A stretch of DNA of 64,000 nt from Cellvibrio mixtus subsp. mixtus J3-8 (GTDB lineage: Bacteria; Pseudomonadota; Gammaproteobacteria; Pseudomonadales; Cellvibrionaceae): contig NZ_KN266208.1 in the NCBI RefSeq assembly GCF_000766945.1, positions 284,604-348,603 of the forward strand. The letters are read 5' to 3'. Every line of letters begins with the position of its first letter. Within the stretch, counting starts at the first letter, position 1. Both the position numbers and the translations under genes were made by a program. This document shows, piece after piece, positions 1 through 9,575 of the stretch. The notes beneath the pieces were generated by a model. It did not search any database and was not told the origin of the DNA. It saw nothing but the letters and a program-made list of their open reading frames with translations.

Positions 1-281
1 GTTTTACCCAGCACAGTGTAGGGGTTTTTATTACCGGCACGAGTGCGCACTTCAAGGCGTGGCACCGCATCGGGAATATGGGACAGATCAACATCTTCAC
101 TGGGCCCAAAATCCTTATCGTGTTTGTAGCGGCCATCGTTGGGATTATAGGGAACGTTCGCTTTCGGGGATTTGGGCTTTGGGCCGGAACACGCTGTTAG
201 CAACACACAGAGCAGCGCCAGCAAGCAACACATCCATAACTGATTGTTGTTTGTTAAGCGCGTTGAAGATTGCTGATGCAT
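1..281 (-). CDS. rlpA: RlpA-family septal ring lytic transglycosylase, N-terminal part
   Basis: Only the first 93 codons lie in the window; the gene runs off the left edge. The start ATG is at 281. The N-terminus is basic, then hydrophobic, and ends in a lipobox (LTAC), so this is an outer-membrane lipoprotein. After a low-complexity linker the frame reads NKNPYTVLGK, the conserved opening of the RlpA double-psi barrel domain. RlpA proteins bind denuded septal glycan and in some species cleave it. It follows mltB by 24 bases on the same strand, the usual order in gammaproteobacteria. Whether a C-terminal SPOR domain is present cannot be seen. Confidence 0.85.
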   Translation of the reverse strand, partial: MHQQSSTRLTNNNQLWMCCLLALLCVLLTACSGPKPKSPKANVPYNPNDGRYKHDKDFGPSEDVDLSHIPDAVPRLEVRTRAGNKNPYTVLGK

Positions 282-305
282 TGTCGCTATTATCTCCGCT
301 ACCGG

Positions 306-1319
306 TTATTTTTTTGCGCCGCTTTTTTTCATCGCCGCTTTAATGTCCAGGCTTAAATCATAAACTGCCATTGCATACATCGGGCTGCGATTGTAACGGG
401 TGATGGTGTAGAAGTTTTGCAAGCCCATCCAATACTCCAGGCCATTTACACCATCGAACTCAATACTGATTACCGGTGTGCGCGCAGCAATTCTTGCCTT
501 GGGCACCACACCCACTTTTTTCCAATCGGCAACGGTAACGGCGGGCACTTCCACTTTATTAAACGATTCGTGCACGACTACCTGTTCGCGCGCGCGCACC
601 AGTTTTGCCGGAACCACCACGGGCTTGCCTTGTTGCCAACCGTGCTTTTTAAAATAGTTGGCGATACTGCCGATGGCATCTGTTGGATTTTTCCAGATAT
701 CGGTAAATCCATCGCCACTGAAATCCACCGCGAAATTGCGATAGCTTGATGGCATAAATTGGCCATAGCCCATCGCGCCCGCGTATGATCCTTTAAATTC
801 GAGTGGATCGTGTTTTTGCTCGCGCGTGAGAATAAAATAATTCACCAGTTCCGAGCGAAAAAACGGTGCGCGCGGAGGATAATCAAAGGCGAGTGTAGTC
901 AAGGCATCGATCACATACCAGTTGCCGGTATTTTTGCCGTAATTGGTTTCTACACCAATAATTGCAACAATAATTTCTGCCGGTACGCCGTATTCTTTTT
1001 CTGCACGCGCCAATGCTTCGCGATTTTCATTCCAGAAATTAACACCGTTGGTGATGCGCATGGGCACAATAAAAATCGGGCGATATTCTTTCCAGGTTTT
1101 GGATTTTTCCGCCGGACGCGCAATGGAGTCAAGGATCGGCTGGCGTTTTTCCGCCTTGCTTAACCATTGATTGATTTCATCAGCAGTGAAGCCGTGTTGC
1201 TGCACCATCTCATTAACAAACTCTGCCGCTAGCGGATGTCGGGTGTAATCGGCACTGGTTGTGGCACTCGCGCCCAATGCCACTAACGCTAACAAGGCTT
1301 TAATCTTTGCAAACTGCAT
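306..1319 (-). CDS. mltB: Membrane-associated lytic murein transglycosylase B
   Basis: 337 residues, in the normal range for the GH103 family. These enzymes cleave the MurNAc-GlcNAc bond of peptidoglycan and form 1,6-anhydroMurNAc ends. A hydrophobic signal sequence covers about residues 1-23. The catalytic glutamate is expected at E124 in GVETNYGKNTG, and the family motif GAMGYGQFMPSSY follows. The N-terminus has no obvious lipobox cysteine, so it may be a periplasmic rather than lipid-anchored form. It lies between rodA and rlpA in the elongation cluster and is probably cotranscribed with them. Confidence 0.93.
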   Translation of the reverse strand: MQFAKIKALLALVALGASATTSADYTRHPLAAEFVNEMVQQHGFTADEINQWLSKAEKRQPILDSIARPAEKSKTWKEYRPIFIVPMRITNGVNFWNENREALARAEKEYGVPAEIIVAIIGVETNYGKNTGNWYVIDALTTLAFDYPPRAPFFRSELVNYFILTREQKHDPLEFKGSYAGAMGYGQFMPSSYRNFAVDFSGDGFTDIWKNPTDAIGSIANYFKKHGWQQGKPVVVPAKLVRAREQVVVHESFNKVEVPAVTVADWKKVGVVPKARIAARTPVISIEFDGVNGLEYWMGLQNFYTITRYNRSPMYAMAVYDLSLDIKAAMKKSGAKK

Positions 1320-1377
1320 AACTTTTCTCTTACATTCAACACTGGACCCTGCGTATCCAGTAATCAGGAGCTGATTA

Positions 1378-2532
1378 TCAAGGCTGGGGAGTCATCACTC
1401 GTTTTTGCTCTGTGGATATCGCCATCAAAATACCAAAGCCGGCGAATAGCGCCACAATAGCAGTACCGCCCTGGCTGATCAGTGGTAAGGGTACCCCGAC
1501 TACGGGCAACATGCCCGATACCATACCCATATTTACAAACACATACACAAAAAAGGTGGAACTGACACTGGCTGCCAACAAACGGCCAAAAGTGTTTTGT
1601 GACTTAACCGCAATAGTGAGCCCGCGAATAATCACCAGTGCATACACCGTTAACAGGAAGATTACGCCGAGCAAGCCAAACTCTTCCGACATCACCGCAA
1701 TAATAAAATCCGTATGGCCTTCCGGCAGGAAATCAAGGCGGGATTGAGTGCCCTCCATCCAGCCTTTACCCGACAACCCGCCCGAGCCGATGGCGGTTTT
1801 GGATTGGATAATATTCCAGCCGGTACCGAGCGGGTCCTGGGTTGGGTCAAGCATGGTGAGGACGCGCTGACGCTGGTAGTCATGGAGCATGTAATGCCAG
1901 ATCGGCCATAAGCTCGCCCCGAATACAGCAACAGCGGCAGCGATGTAACGCCACAGCAAGCCGGAAAAGAACAACACCATAATGCCCGAGGTAGCCACGA
2001 GAATGGAGGTTCCCAAATCAGGTTGCTCGATAATGAGCGCAGTGGGAATACCGATCAGCACCAACACTGCCAATACCCGGCTAAAACGCGGTGGCAGATG
2101 ACCGGCACTCAGGAAAGCCGCAATGGTGATGGGCATCGCGAGCTTCATGATTTCCGAGGGCTGGAAGCGGAAACTGCCAATCTGTAACCAGCGCTGTGCC
2201 CCCATCGAGATATCGCCAAAGATAGTGACCGCCAACAACAACAACACACCCCCAACGTAGGCGAACGGCGCCATGCGCCGCATAAAATCCACCGGGATTT
2301 GCGCCACCACAAACATGGTCGCGTAAGCGATCATAAAGAAACTGGCTTGCTTCTCCACGCTGGGCAAATTATGTCCACTAGCACTGTAAAGCACTGTCAG
2401 GCCGATAGTGGTAAGGGCTAGCAGCAGTAACAGCAGGAAAAAATCGATATGGAAACGCTCCGCCAAACGGGTCGGGCGACTAAATGCGCGCGCGGCCTCC
2501 GGCATACGGCGCAGGAAATCCTGCCTACTCAT
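1378..2532 (-). CDS. rodA: Rod shape-determining peptidoglycan glycosyltransferase RodA
   Basis: 384 residues of the SEDS (FtsW/RodA/SpoVE) family, nearly all hydrophobic, with about ten membrane segments. RodA polymerises lipid II and works with the transpeptidase PBP2 in the elongasome. Family hallmarks visible are the extracytoplasmic loop with GTGWNIIQSKTAIGSGG and the C-terminal PLISQGGTAIV. The start overlaps the 3' end of mrdA by 8 bases (2525-2532), implying translational coupling. This pairing separates it from FtsW, which would sit in the dcw cluster. Confidence 0.95.
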   Translation of the reverse strand: MSRQDFLRRMPEAARAFSRPTRLAERFHIDFFLLLLLLALTTIGLTVLYSASGHNLPSVEKQASFFMIAYATMFVVAQIPVDFMRRMAPFAYVGGVLLLLAVTIFGDISMGAQRWLQIGSFRFQPSEIMKLAMPITIAAFLSAGHLPPRFSRVLAVLVLIGIPTALIIEQPDLGTSILVATSGIMVLFFSGLLWRYIAAAVAVFGASLWPIWHYMLHDYQRQRVLTMLDPTQDPLGTGWNIIQSKTAIGSGGLSGKGWMEGTQSRLDFLPEGHTDFIIAVMSEEFGLLGVIFLLTVYALVIIRGLTIAVKSQNTFGRLLAASVSSTFFVYVFVNMGMVSGMLPVVGVPLPLISQGGTAIVALFAGFGILMAISTEQKRVMTPQP

Positions 2533-4567
2533 CAGTCACTCCTTCCTCGGCATCAATACCCGCACTGGCTGGCGGCACAGGCTCGGTATTTTTTACCGGC
2601 TCAACTGCAGGTTTACCCTCGCGGGCAGCATTGCGCGCGGCAATGTAGTTATTAAGGCGTTTGATAATAGCGGCGTGGTGGAAGCCGAGTGGCGGTACAA
2701 ACTCATCGGCATCAAGGGAATAGCCCAACAGGTAGGCATCCATCATCCAACGGGCAACGGGTGCCGCTTTACTGGACCCCCCCTCGGCGTTCTCAACCAT
2801 CACTGCGACGGCAATTTTCGGGTCTTCCAGGGGTGCAAAAGCAATAAACAACGCATGGTCGCGATGGCGCTCTTGTAACATCGCAGAGTTGTATTTGGCA
2901 TTCTGGGCGATAGCCACTACCTGCGCAGTCCCCGACTTACCGGCCATACGGTATTCCGCGCCAGGGCTCATATAAGCCCTGGCCGTACCACGCGGGCCGT
3001 GAACCACCTCTGCCATGCCATCAAAAATCGCATCCCAGTATTCAGGCTTCATCTCCATGGTTTCCTCAATGATGGGCTCATGGATTTTGTCGCCAATACG
3101 TTGCACAAATTGCGGCTTATAACGAACACCGCGATTGGCAATGGTGCTGGCCACAACGGCTAATTGCAGCGGGGTCGCCAACACAAAGCCCTGGCCGATA
3201 GACATGTTAACCGTATCGCCCGGATACCAGGCCTGACCTTTTGCTGCACGCTTCCATTCGCGCGAAGGCCAGATACCTTTGCGCTCACTGGGTACATCAA
3301 TCCCGGTCAATTGCCCCAAACCAAAATGAGCCCCGAATTCACTCATTTTGTCGATCCCCATACGGGTTCCCAAATCCCAGAAATAGGTATCGCAGGATTG
3401 GGAAATACCCACTTTCAGGTTTACCCGGCCATGACCGCCACCGGTTTTCGCCAGACTCCAATCGCGGTAGATACGCGAGCTACCCGGCAAGGTAAAAAAA
3501 CCCGGGTCGGAAATAGCGCGGTCAACATCGGTAAACCCGTAGTGCAAGCCTGCCAGGCCAATCACCGGTTTGATGGTGGAACCCGGCGGGTATTGGGCTT
3601 GCAGGAAGCGATTGAATAAAGGGGTATCGATATCGTCATTAAGGTTTTTGTAATCGCGGTAACTAATACCGGTCACAAAGAGGTTGGGATCAAAACCCGG
3701 GTTACTCACTGCGGCCAGAACGCCGCCGGTTTTAACATCAATTGCCACTACTGCGCCGCGACGGCCTTGCATCGCGGCTACAGCAGTTTCTTGCAAACGT
3801 GTATCAAGATGGAGATGCAAGTCACTGCCTTGTTTTGGATCAATACGATCCAAAACACGCATTACACGCCCGCGGGCATTAGTCTCTACGTTTTGGCTGC
3901 CAACTTCGCCGAGCAAAATATCTTCGTAGCTGCTTTCAATACCGCTTTTACCAATGGCATGGGTGCCTGAATAACGTTGCAGTTGCTCAGGTGTAAATGA
4001 ATCCATATCTTTTTCGCTGATGCGACCGGTATAACCAATCACATGGGCAAACATATCCGCGTGGGGATAATTGCGAACCAGTTCAGCATTGACCTCGACC
4101 CCTTCGAGCAAATGCTGGTTAACGGCGAGGCGCGCGATTTCATCTTCAGTGAGGCGATAGCGCAACGGCACCGGGTCGAGTTTATGGCGGCGTTGCTTTT
4201 GCGCCTTATAGAATTTGCCCAGATCGGACGGCGTAATTTCAATCAGGGTTTTGAGTAATTCGATGGTGTTATTTAATTCTTCTGCATCGCCGCTGACCAC
4301 GGATAACGTAAAGCTGGCTTTATTGTCCGCGAGCAACTCGTTGTTGCGGTCAAAGATTAATCCGCGCGTCGGTGGAACCGGCTGGACGTGGACGCGGTTA
4401 CGCTCGGATTGCGTGGCGTATTCTTCGTAATTGACGATTTGTAAATCGTAATAGCGATAGATGAGCGTGCTGACTAACGCCAACATAAAAGTCGCCATCA
4501 CCAGCACGCGATTACGAAAAAGTTTGGCTTCGCGCTGGTGGTCTTTAAAGTGTTGGGCTTCTTGCAT
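2525..4567 (-). CDS. mrdA: Penicillin-binding protein 2 (elongation-specific transpeptidase)
   Basis: 680 residues, a class B PBP that cross-links peptidoglycan during side-wall growth. One membrane anchor lies near residues 21-38 and a dimerisation/pedestal domain follows. The acyl-serine motif STIK is at S330-K333 (in PPGSTIKPV). The SxD motif SCD occurs in SQSCDTYFWD, the form typical of PBP2 rather than PBP3, and the KSGT motif is in GKSGTAQ. The C-terminal tail is Pro/Glu/Ala-rich and unconserved. It is followed by rodA with overlap and preceded by rlmH after a 73-base gap. Confidence 0.95.
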   Translation of the reverse strand: MQEAQHFKDHQREAKLFRNRVLVMATFMLALVSTLIYRYYDLQIVNYEEYATQSERNRVHVQPVPPTRGLIFDRNNELLADNKASFTLSVVSGDAEELNNTIELLKTLIEITPSDLGKFYKAQKQRRHKLDPVPLRYRLTEDEIARLAVNQHLLEGVEVNAELVRNYPHADMFAHVIGYTGRISEKDMDSFTPEQLQRYSGTHAIGKSGIESSYEDILLGEVGSQNVETNARGRVMRVLDRIDPKQGSDLHLHLDTRLQETAVAAMQGRRGAVVAIDVKTGGVLAAVSNPGFDPNLFVTGISYRDYKNLNDDIDTPLFNRFLQAQYPPGSTIKPVIGLAGLHYGFTDVDRAISDPGFFTLPGSSRIYRDWSLAKTGGGHGRVNLKVGISQSCDTYFWDLGTRMGIDKMSEFGAHFGLGQLTGIDVPSERKGIWPSREWKRAAKGQAWYPGDTVNMSIGQGFVLATPLQLAVVASTIANRGVRYKPQFVQRIGDKIHEPIIEETMEMKPEYWDAIFDGMAEVVHGPRGTARAYMSPGAEYRMAGKSGTAQVVAIAQNAKYNSAMLQERHRDHALFIAFAPLEDPKIAVAVMVENAEGGSSKAAPVARWMMDAYLLGYSLDADEFVPPLGFHHAAIIKRLNNYIAARNAAREGKPAVEPVKNTEPVPPASAGIDAEEGVTDE

Positions 4568-4640
4568 GCTCGGGCCGAAATGGAACTCTGGGTTAAATGG
4601 AAATGTGGATTAATAGTTGTTGACAATAATCGCGTGCAAA

Positions 4641-5117
4641 TTATTTATGGTATGGATGATTTTGCAAGATGCTACTGGCCCGGTATAACTGTTCGATCAC
4701 TAAAATTCGCACAAGTGGATGAGGCAGCGTGAGTGGTGAAAGCGACCACTTTACCGAAGCTTTTTGCAGGCACGCAGGTGCTAATCCATCCGGTCCACCA
4801 ATTAGCAGCGAATAATTATTGCCACTCATTTTCCAACCCGCGAGATTTTCCGCGAGCTGTTCGGTGCTCCAGGGTTTGCCTTTGACATCCAATGCAATCA
4901 CTTGTTCGTCTTTGCCGCCTTTTTCTATCGCCGCGAGCATGGACTCACCTTCCTTTTCCATGGCTTTGGCGATGTCACTGTTTTTGCTGCGCTGGGCGAG
5001 CGGCAGTTCCACCATTTCCACGGTGAGATCGCGCGGCATACGCTTGGCATATTCCGCGTAACCCGCTTCAACCCAGTCGGGCATTTTTGTGCCTATGGCG
5101 ATAATTCTTATGCGCAT
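4641..5117 (-). CDS. rlmH: 23S rRNA (pseudouridine1915-N3)-methyltransferase RlmH
   Basis: 158 residues, the normal size of this SPOUT methyltransferase. It methylates pseudouridine 1915 in helix 69 of 23S rRNA on assembled 70S ribosomes, using SAM. The N-terminus [16 protein letters not shown], the SAM-binding loop LLIGGPDG and the C-terminal EQLYRA...NHPYHK are characteristic. It starts 14 bases after rsfS, so the two ribosome-related genes are almost certainly cotranscribed. Confidence 0.95.
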   Translation of the reverse strand: MRIRIIAIGTKMPDWVEAGYAEYAKRMPRDLTVEMVELPLAQRSKNSDIAKAMEKEGESMLAAIEKGGKDEQVIALDVKGKPWSTEQLAENLAGWKMSGNNYSLLIGGPDGLAPACLQKASVKWSLSPLTLPHPLVRILVIEQLYRASSILQNHPYHK

Positions 5118-5131
5118 TCAGCAATAAACGA

Positions 5132-5464
5132 TTAGGTTCTGTTTGCCGGCTTCATCGACCAGAGTTTTTCCAACTCGTAGTAATCGCGTGTTTCCTGCTG
5201 CATCACGTGCACAACGGTATCGCCGAAGTCGACCAGCACCCAGTCACCGGTTTCAATGCCTTCAACACCCAGTGCGCGGAAACCGGCTTTTTTGGTCTCT
5301 TCTACCAGGTTTTCTGCCAGTGAGCGCGAGTGGCGGCTGGAGGTACCACTGGCGATAATCAATGTGTCCATCACATCGGTAAGTTCGCGTACATCGAGCG
5401 TGACAATATTTTTGCCTTTGAGATTTTCAAGGGCATCGATGATCGCTTTGTTTAAATCAGACAT
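5132..5464 (-). CDS. rsfS: Ribosomal silencing factor RsfS
   Basis: 110 residues, family size. RsfS binds ribosomal protein uL14 and blocks 30S-50S joining, lowering translation in stationary phase or starvation. The family signature is visible: the LDVRELTDVMDTLIIASGTSSRH block, the GIETGDWVLVDFGDTVVHVM block, and REYYELEKLW-like spacing near the end (RDYYELEKLW). It lies between nadD and rlmH, the standard gammaproteobacterial arrangement. Confidence 0.95.
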   Translation of the reverse strand: MSDLNKAIIDALENLKGKNIVTLDVRELTDVMDTLIIASGTSSRHSRSLAENLVEETKKAGFRALGVEGIETGDWVLVDFGDTVVHVMQQETRDYYELEKLWSMKPANRT

Positions 5465-5527
5465 TCAGTTACCTATTGGCTAAAAAATAAAACTAAAAGT
5501 AAATTTCATAACTCGCTAACAATGTAG

Positions 5528-6163
5528 CTAGCGATATAAACCTTGAACGCGAATGTACTTCCATACCGCGTCAGGTATTAAAAACTGTGGCGATTCCCCC
5601 GCCTGGATTTGCACGCGAATTTCCGTGGCAGAAATGGGTAACAGGCGCTGCTCGAGTATTACCAGTTTGCCCGCAGGTTTTGCATGAATCTCACTAACAT
5701 CTGCACGATGTTGTGCAATCAATTGTGCAACCGGACCAACCACCGGTATTTCCCAGCCGGGACGGGCTACAACAACCAAATGCGCGAGCCCGGCTAACTC
5801 CTGCCAGCGATGCCAGCTATCCAGAGTGACAAAACTATCCATTCCCATACACCAGCTCAGGCTGGCATCCTCGCCAAATTCCGCACGCAATTCAGACAGG
5901 GTGTCATAAGTGTAGGAGGGTTTTTCGCGTTGCAATTCCCGCGCATCCCAACGCAATTCAGCACAATCATTTAACGCCAGTTGCAACATGGTTAAGCGCT
6001 GTTGCGCATCCACACTGGGTGACGCGCGATGCGGCGGGATGTAACACGGCAACAAGCGCATTTCATCCAGTGCGAGCTGCTGTTTTAATTCCAGCGCAAG
6101 ACGCAAATGCCCGAGATGAATCGGATCAAAAGTACCTCCGAAAAATCCTATGCATTTGCGCAA
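5528..6163 (-). CDS. nadD: Nicotinate-mononucleotide adenylyltransferase
   Basis: About 211 residues. It transfers AMP from ATP to nicotinate mononucleotide to make deamido-NAD. The nucleotidyltransferase signature GGTFDPIHLGHLRLA lies at the N-terminus and the second motif ISATEIR near the C-terminus. No ATG precedes the GFFGGTFDP core. A GGAGG Shine-Dalgarno is six bases from a TTG at 6163, so I start there; the longer frame from TTG at 6169 would abut the GGAGG. A rare start codon may keep expression low. It sits between proA and rsfS. Confidence 0.92.
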   Translation of the reverse strand: MRKCIGFFGGTFDPIHLGHLRLALELKQQLALDEMRLLPCYIPPHRASPSVDAQQRLTMLQLALNDCAELRWDARELQREKPSYTYDTLSELRAEFGEDASLSWCMGMDSFVTLDSWHRWQELAGLAHLVVVARPGWEIPVVGPVAQLIAQHRADVSEIHAKPAGKLVILEQRLLPISATEIRVQIQAGESPQFLIPDAVWKYIRVQGLYR

Positions 6164-6240
6164 GAGCAACCTCCATTTGATTTTTCGCTTAAGCGGTAAA
6201 AACCGATCACACTGCTACAACCCGGTAAAGTGCGGCACAT

Positions 6241-6274
6241 CCTCCCCGTTGAAAAAGGGGAGGCCGGGAGGGGA
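6241..6274. repeat. Small GC-rich inverted repeat next to the proA stop
   Basis: A 7-base stem, CCTCCCC (6241-6247) with GGGGAGG (6257-6263), around an A-rich 9-base loop, followed by CCGGGAGGGGA. It ends directly at the proA stop codon (6275-6277 on the minus strand). It resembles short dispersed GC-rich intergenic repeats found in many bacterial genomes. It could also act as a 3' hairpin for the proA transcript, but no T-run follows on the minus strand. Confidence 0.4.
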
Positions 6275-7549
6275 CTACGCACGAACGTGCCCATCGCCAA
6301 ACACAACCCATTTTTGCGAAGTCAAACCTTCCAGCCCAACCGGGCCGCGCGCATGGATTTTGTCGGTAGAAATACCAATTTCCGCACCCAAACCATATTC
6401 AAAACCGTCGGCAAAACGCGTCGATGCATTCACCATTACCGATGCAGAATCCACTTCGGTAATAAAGCGGCGCGCGCGCGTATAGTCTTCGCTTACGATG
6501 GCATCGGTATGCTGTGAACTGTATTGGTTGATATGAGCGATTGCCTCGTCCAAACCACTCACCAGTTTGATCGACAAAATCGGTGCGAGGTATTCAGTCG
6601 ACCAATCTTCTTCTGTTGCAACATTCGCAGAAATAATTGTGCGGGTTTGTTCATCACCGCGTAACTCCACACCTTTTTCAATGTAAGCAGCGGCAAGGCG
6701 CGGCAGGATTTGTGCGGCAATTTGTTCGTGCACCAGCAACGTTTCCATGGCATTACACACACCGTAGCGATGGGTTTTGGCGTTCATGGAAATGGTGAAC
6801 GCTTTATCCAGATCGGCTTTATCGTCGATGTAAACGTGGCAAATACCATCGAGGTGTTTGATTACGGGAACTTTGGCATCGTTGCTGATGCGCTCGATCA
6901 ACCCTTTGCCGCCACGGGGAACAATCACATCCACAAATTGCGGCATGGTGATCAACTCGCCTACCGCAGCGCGATCAGTCGTTTCCACCACTTGCACCAC
7001 ATCTGCAGGCAAACCGGCGGCTTTCAATCCCGCTTGTAAACAATTGGCGATCGCGCGGTTGGAGTGAATCGCTTCGCTGCCGCCGCGCAGAATTGCTGCG
7101 TTGCCAGATTTCAAACACAAGCTGGCCGCATCGATAGTCACATTGGGGCGCGACTCATAAATAATTCCCACCACCCCCAAAGGCACACGCATTTTGCCCA
7201 CCTGGATGCCGCTGGGACGATAGCTCATACCAGTAATTTCGCCGCACGGATCAGACAATGCTGCGACCTGGCGCAGTCCTTCGATCATGCCGTCGATAGT
7301 GGTTGGCTTGACTGCCAGGCGATCGAGCATCGCTGCATCCAGGCCATTGGCTTTGCCGGCAGCCAGGTCTTTCTGGTTTTCAGCAACGAGGGTGATGCGC
7401 GATTTATCCAGCTCATCGGCAATCGCCAGCAACGCTTTGTTTTTCAGTGCTGTCGGCGCAGCGGCGATAATACGGGATGCAACGCGCGCTCTGTGGCCGA
7501 GACCAGCCATGTATTCTTTAACGTTCAATTCGGATTTGGATGCAGACAT
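6275..7549 (-). CDS. proA: Glutamate-5-semialdehyde dehydrogenase (gamma-glutamyl phosphate reductase)
   Basis: 424 residues, the full length of the family. It catalyses the NADPH-dependent reduction of gamma-glutamyl phosphate to glutamate 5-semialdehyde, the second step of proline synthesis, in the cytoplasm. The catalytic cysteine is in [14 protein letters not shown]. The cofactor-binding stretch with [12 protein letters not shown] and the C-terminal [14 protein letters not shown] are typical. It precedes nadD, separated by about 110 bases that hold a GC-rich hairpin. proB is not in the window. Confidence 0.95.
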   Translation of the reverse strand: MSASKSELNVKEYMAGLGHRARVASRIIAAAPTALKNKALLAIADELDKSRITLVAENQKDLAAGKANGLDAAMLDRLAVKPTTIDGMIEGLRQVAALSDPCGEITGMSYRPSGIQVGKMRVPLGVVGIIYESRPNVTIDAASLCLKSGNAAILRGGSEAIHSNRAIANCLQAGLKAAGLPADVVQVVETTDRAAVGELITMPQFVDVIVPRGGKGLIERISNDAKVPVIKHLDGICHVYIDDKADLDKAFTISMNAKTHRYGVCNAMETLLVHEQIAAQILPRLAAAYIEKGVELRGDEQTRTIISANVATEEDWSTEYLAPILSIKLVSGLDEAIAHINQYSSQHTDAIVSEDYTRARRFITEVDSASVMVNASTRFADGFEYGLGAEIGISTDKIHARGPVGLEGLTSQKWVVFGDGHVRA

Positions 7550-7814
7550 GAAACGACCTGTGCGGGAAAGCCCAAAATGCAGTTTGGAAAAATGGCCGCG
7601 ATTATAACCCGAGTTGCACTACAAATTGGCGCATTTACTGGCTTTATTTCAGTGCGGTTGCATCTGTATATCCAATTTCGGGCCAAATAACGCAATTGCG
7701 ATCTGACGCACAATAAAACACCCGGCACTTTCAGTTTGAATTCAGTTTGCGAGGGCTAGTCTGGAGACACGTTAACCAATGCGGCAAATGCCGTTTTAAA
7801 CGGGAGAAACCATC

Positions 7815-8375
7815 ATGAAACGCCTGTTACTCATCAGCACTTTGGCCAGCATCAGCCTGCTGCTGGCTAACAACGCGTTCGCGGATCGCGATCATCATCG
7901 CCACCAAAAACGTCACCACCACCATCATCACCATACTGAAAGGGTGGTGGTTTATGAGCGCGATTATTATGCACCCGTGACATCAGCCCGCCCAATTTAC
8001 CGTGAGGTTGCCGTAGATGTGCCGCGCGATTCGTGCCGGGTAGAGACCGTGGCTTATCGTGAACGTCAACGGGGCGGCGACTCATTCCAGGGCACCGTAG
8101 TTGGCGGCTTGATTGGGGCGGCGATTGGCAAAGAGATCGGCCATAGTGGCCATGCAACCGCAGCGGGCGGTTTGATCGGCGCGGCGATTGGTAACGATGT
8201 TGCCGGTGGCGGACGCACCGTGACCCGCTACGAAGATCGAGAAGTTTGCTCTACCCAATATCGCACCCAATATGAACGCCAGTTGGTAGGCTATGAGGTG
8301 AGTTATTTGTACGGAGGGCGGGTTTATCACACCGAAACCCGTCATCATCCTGGCGATCATATCCGTCATAGATAG
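7815..8375 (+). CDS. Secreted histidine-rich glycine-zipper 2TM protein
   Basis: 186 residues. A signal peptide covers about residues 1-23 (cleavage after NNAFA). Next comes a strongly His/Arg-rich segment with seven consecutive histidines, likely to bind metal ions. The central part has two near-identical glycine-zipper segments (GGLIGAAIGKEIG and GGLIGAAIGNDVA) of the type that packs into the outer membrane in SlyB/Rick_17kDa_Anti-like proteins. Cysteines near residues 75 and 137 could form a disulphide. No lipobox is seen. It starts the plus-strand group leading to the two-component system and lies divergent from proA. The exact role is unknown; an envelope-stability or metal-buffering role is inferred. 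Confidence 0.75.
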   Translation: MKRLLLISTLASISLLLANNAFADRDHHRHQKRHHHHHHHTERVVVYERDYYAPVTSARPIYREVAVDVPRDSCRVETVAYRERQRGGDSFQGTVVGGLIGAAIGKEIGHSGHATAAGGLIGAAIGNDVAGGGRTVTRYEDREVCSTQYRTQYERQLVGYEVSYLYGGRVYHTETRHHPGDHIRHR

Positions 8376-8493
8376 TGGCCCACAGATTCCCATCTGCAAC
8401 CAAAAACCCGAAGGTCAAATTGACCTTTGGGACAACAGCGGCGATAGTGAAGGCATAAATCTTGTTGTAACAAGTATTGCCGGACCCAGTAGT

Positions 8494-8859
8494 ATGAAGT
8501 TCACACCTATCACACGATTCATTCCTCCGTTAGCCAGCACTTTGCTGGCTTTAGCATTGATGGCCACCCTGCCCGCCATTGCCGAACCGGATTTGCTGGA
8601 TGGCGATATGGGCCTTCAGTCGAGCAGCCCCGGCAATGGCATGATTGACAGCGGCAACATCAACAGCGAACCCGCACCGCCTAAAATTACACCGGCACAA
8701 GCCGCAGACCTGGTGCGCCGCGCTACCGGTGGCCAGGTGATGAGCATTAATAGCCAACAAACTGAAACTGGCGTGATCTATGGTGTCAAGGTTTTGAATT
8801 CAGGCCGTATGCGCGTTGTGCGCGTGGATGGCCAGACCGGTCAAATTCTCAATAACTAG
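8494..8859 (+). CDS. PepSY-domain periplasmic protein
   Basis: 121 residues. A signal peptide ends near residue 30 (LPAIA) and a Pro/Ser-rich spacer follows. The C-terminal 65 residues form a PepSY domain: helix ITPAQAADLVRRATGG, strand VMSINS, strand GVIYGVKVLNSG, then RVVRVDGQTGQIL. PepSY domains are small inhibitory or sensory modules, and this arrangement with a response regulator and kinase downstream is common in gammaproteobacteria. The stop is 36 bases before the response-regulator start, so the three genes probably form one operon. It may modulate the kinase in the periplasm; this is inferred from context. Confidence 0.8.
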   Translation: MKFTPITRFIPPLASTLLALALMATLPAIAEPDLLDGDMGLQSSSPGNGMIDSGNINSEPAPPKITPAQAADLVRRATGGQVMSINSQQTETGVIYGVKVLNSGRMRVVRVDGQTGQILNN

Positions 8860-8895
8860 TTGTTTTTATTCACCCTGCACGGACAGACCCCGACT

Positions 8896-9573
8896 ATGCG
8901 TATCCTGATTGTTGAAGATGAAAAGCCGCTGCGCGAGCAAATCCAAAGCCTGATGGCTACTGAAAAATACGCCTGCGACGCAGCGGCCGATGGTCGCGAA
9001 GGTTTATTCCTGGGCACCGAATACGATTATGATCTGGCCATTATCGATTTGGGTTTACCGCTATTGGATGGCTCCAGCCTGATCAAACAACTGCGTGCAA
9101 AATCGCGCAATTATCCAATCCTGATTTTGACCGCCCGCGGCAATTGGCAGGATAAAGTGGAAGGCCTGGAAGCTGGTGCCGACGACTACCTGACCAAACC
9201 GTTCCACCCGGAAGAATTGCGCGCGCGAATCCACGCACTATTGCGTCGAGCGAGCGGCCATGCATCATCTGTGTTGCGCTACGGCCCGATTTCTATCGAC
9301 ACTAGCGCCAAGCGCGTTTTCCGCGATGAAGCAGAAGTTGAACTCACCAGTTTTGAGTACAACACCCTCACCTATCTCGCGATGCATGCGGGCAAAAACA
9401 TTTCCAAAAGTGAATTGACCGAACACCTGTATGCGCAGGATTACGACCGCGATAGCAACGTGATTGAAGTATTTGTCGGACGTTTGCGTAAAAAATTGGA
9501 TCCGGAAGGCACCCTTAACCTGATTACCACCCAGCGCGGATTGGGTTACCGCTTTAACCTGGACAAGCAGTAA
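8896..9573 (+). CDS. OmpR/PhoB-family response regulator (PhoP-like)
   Basis: 225 residues from the ATG at 8896; an upstream in-frame TTG is rejected because MRILIVEDE is the conserved receiver N-terminus. The receiver domain covers about residues 1-115, with acidic residues VEDE, phospho-acceptor D51 in IIDLGLPLLDG, and the conserved Lys in DDYLTKPF. The C-terminal winged-helix DNA-binding domain ends with SNVIEVFVGRLRKKL and TQRGLGYRF. Sequence is closest by eye to the PhoP/QseB group. It is followed two bases later by its sensor kinase. Confidence 0.93.
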   Translation: MRILIVEDEKPLREQIQSLMATEKYACDAAADGREGLFLGTEYDYDLAIIDLGLPLLDGSSLIKQLRAKSRNYPILILTARGNWQDKVEGLEAGADDYLTKPFHPEELRARIHALLRRASGHASSVLRYGPISIDTSAKRVFRDEAEVELTSFEYNTLTYLAMHAGKNISKSELTEHLYAQDYDRDSNVIEVFVGRLRKKLDPEGTLNLITTQRGLGYRFNLDKQ

Positions 9574-9575
9574 GC

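Noticed and set aside
2408-2878. 156-codon plus-strand frame across rodA/mrdA
   Set aside because: Antisense to two conserved genes and without any motif or ribosome site.
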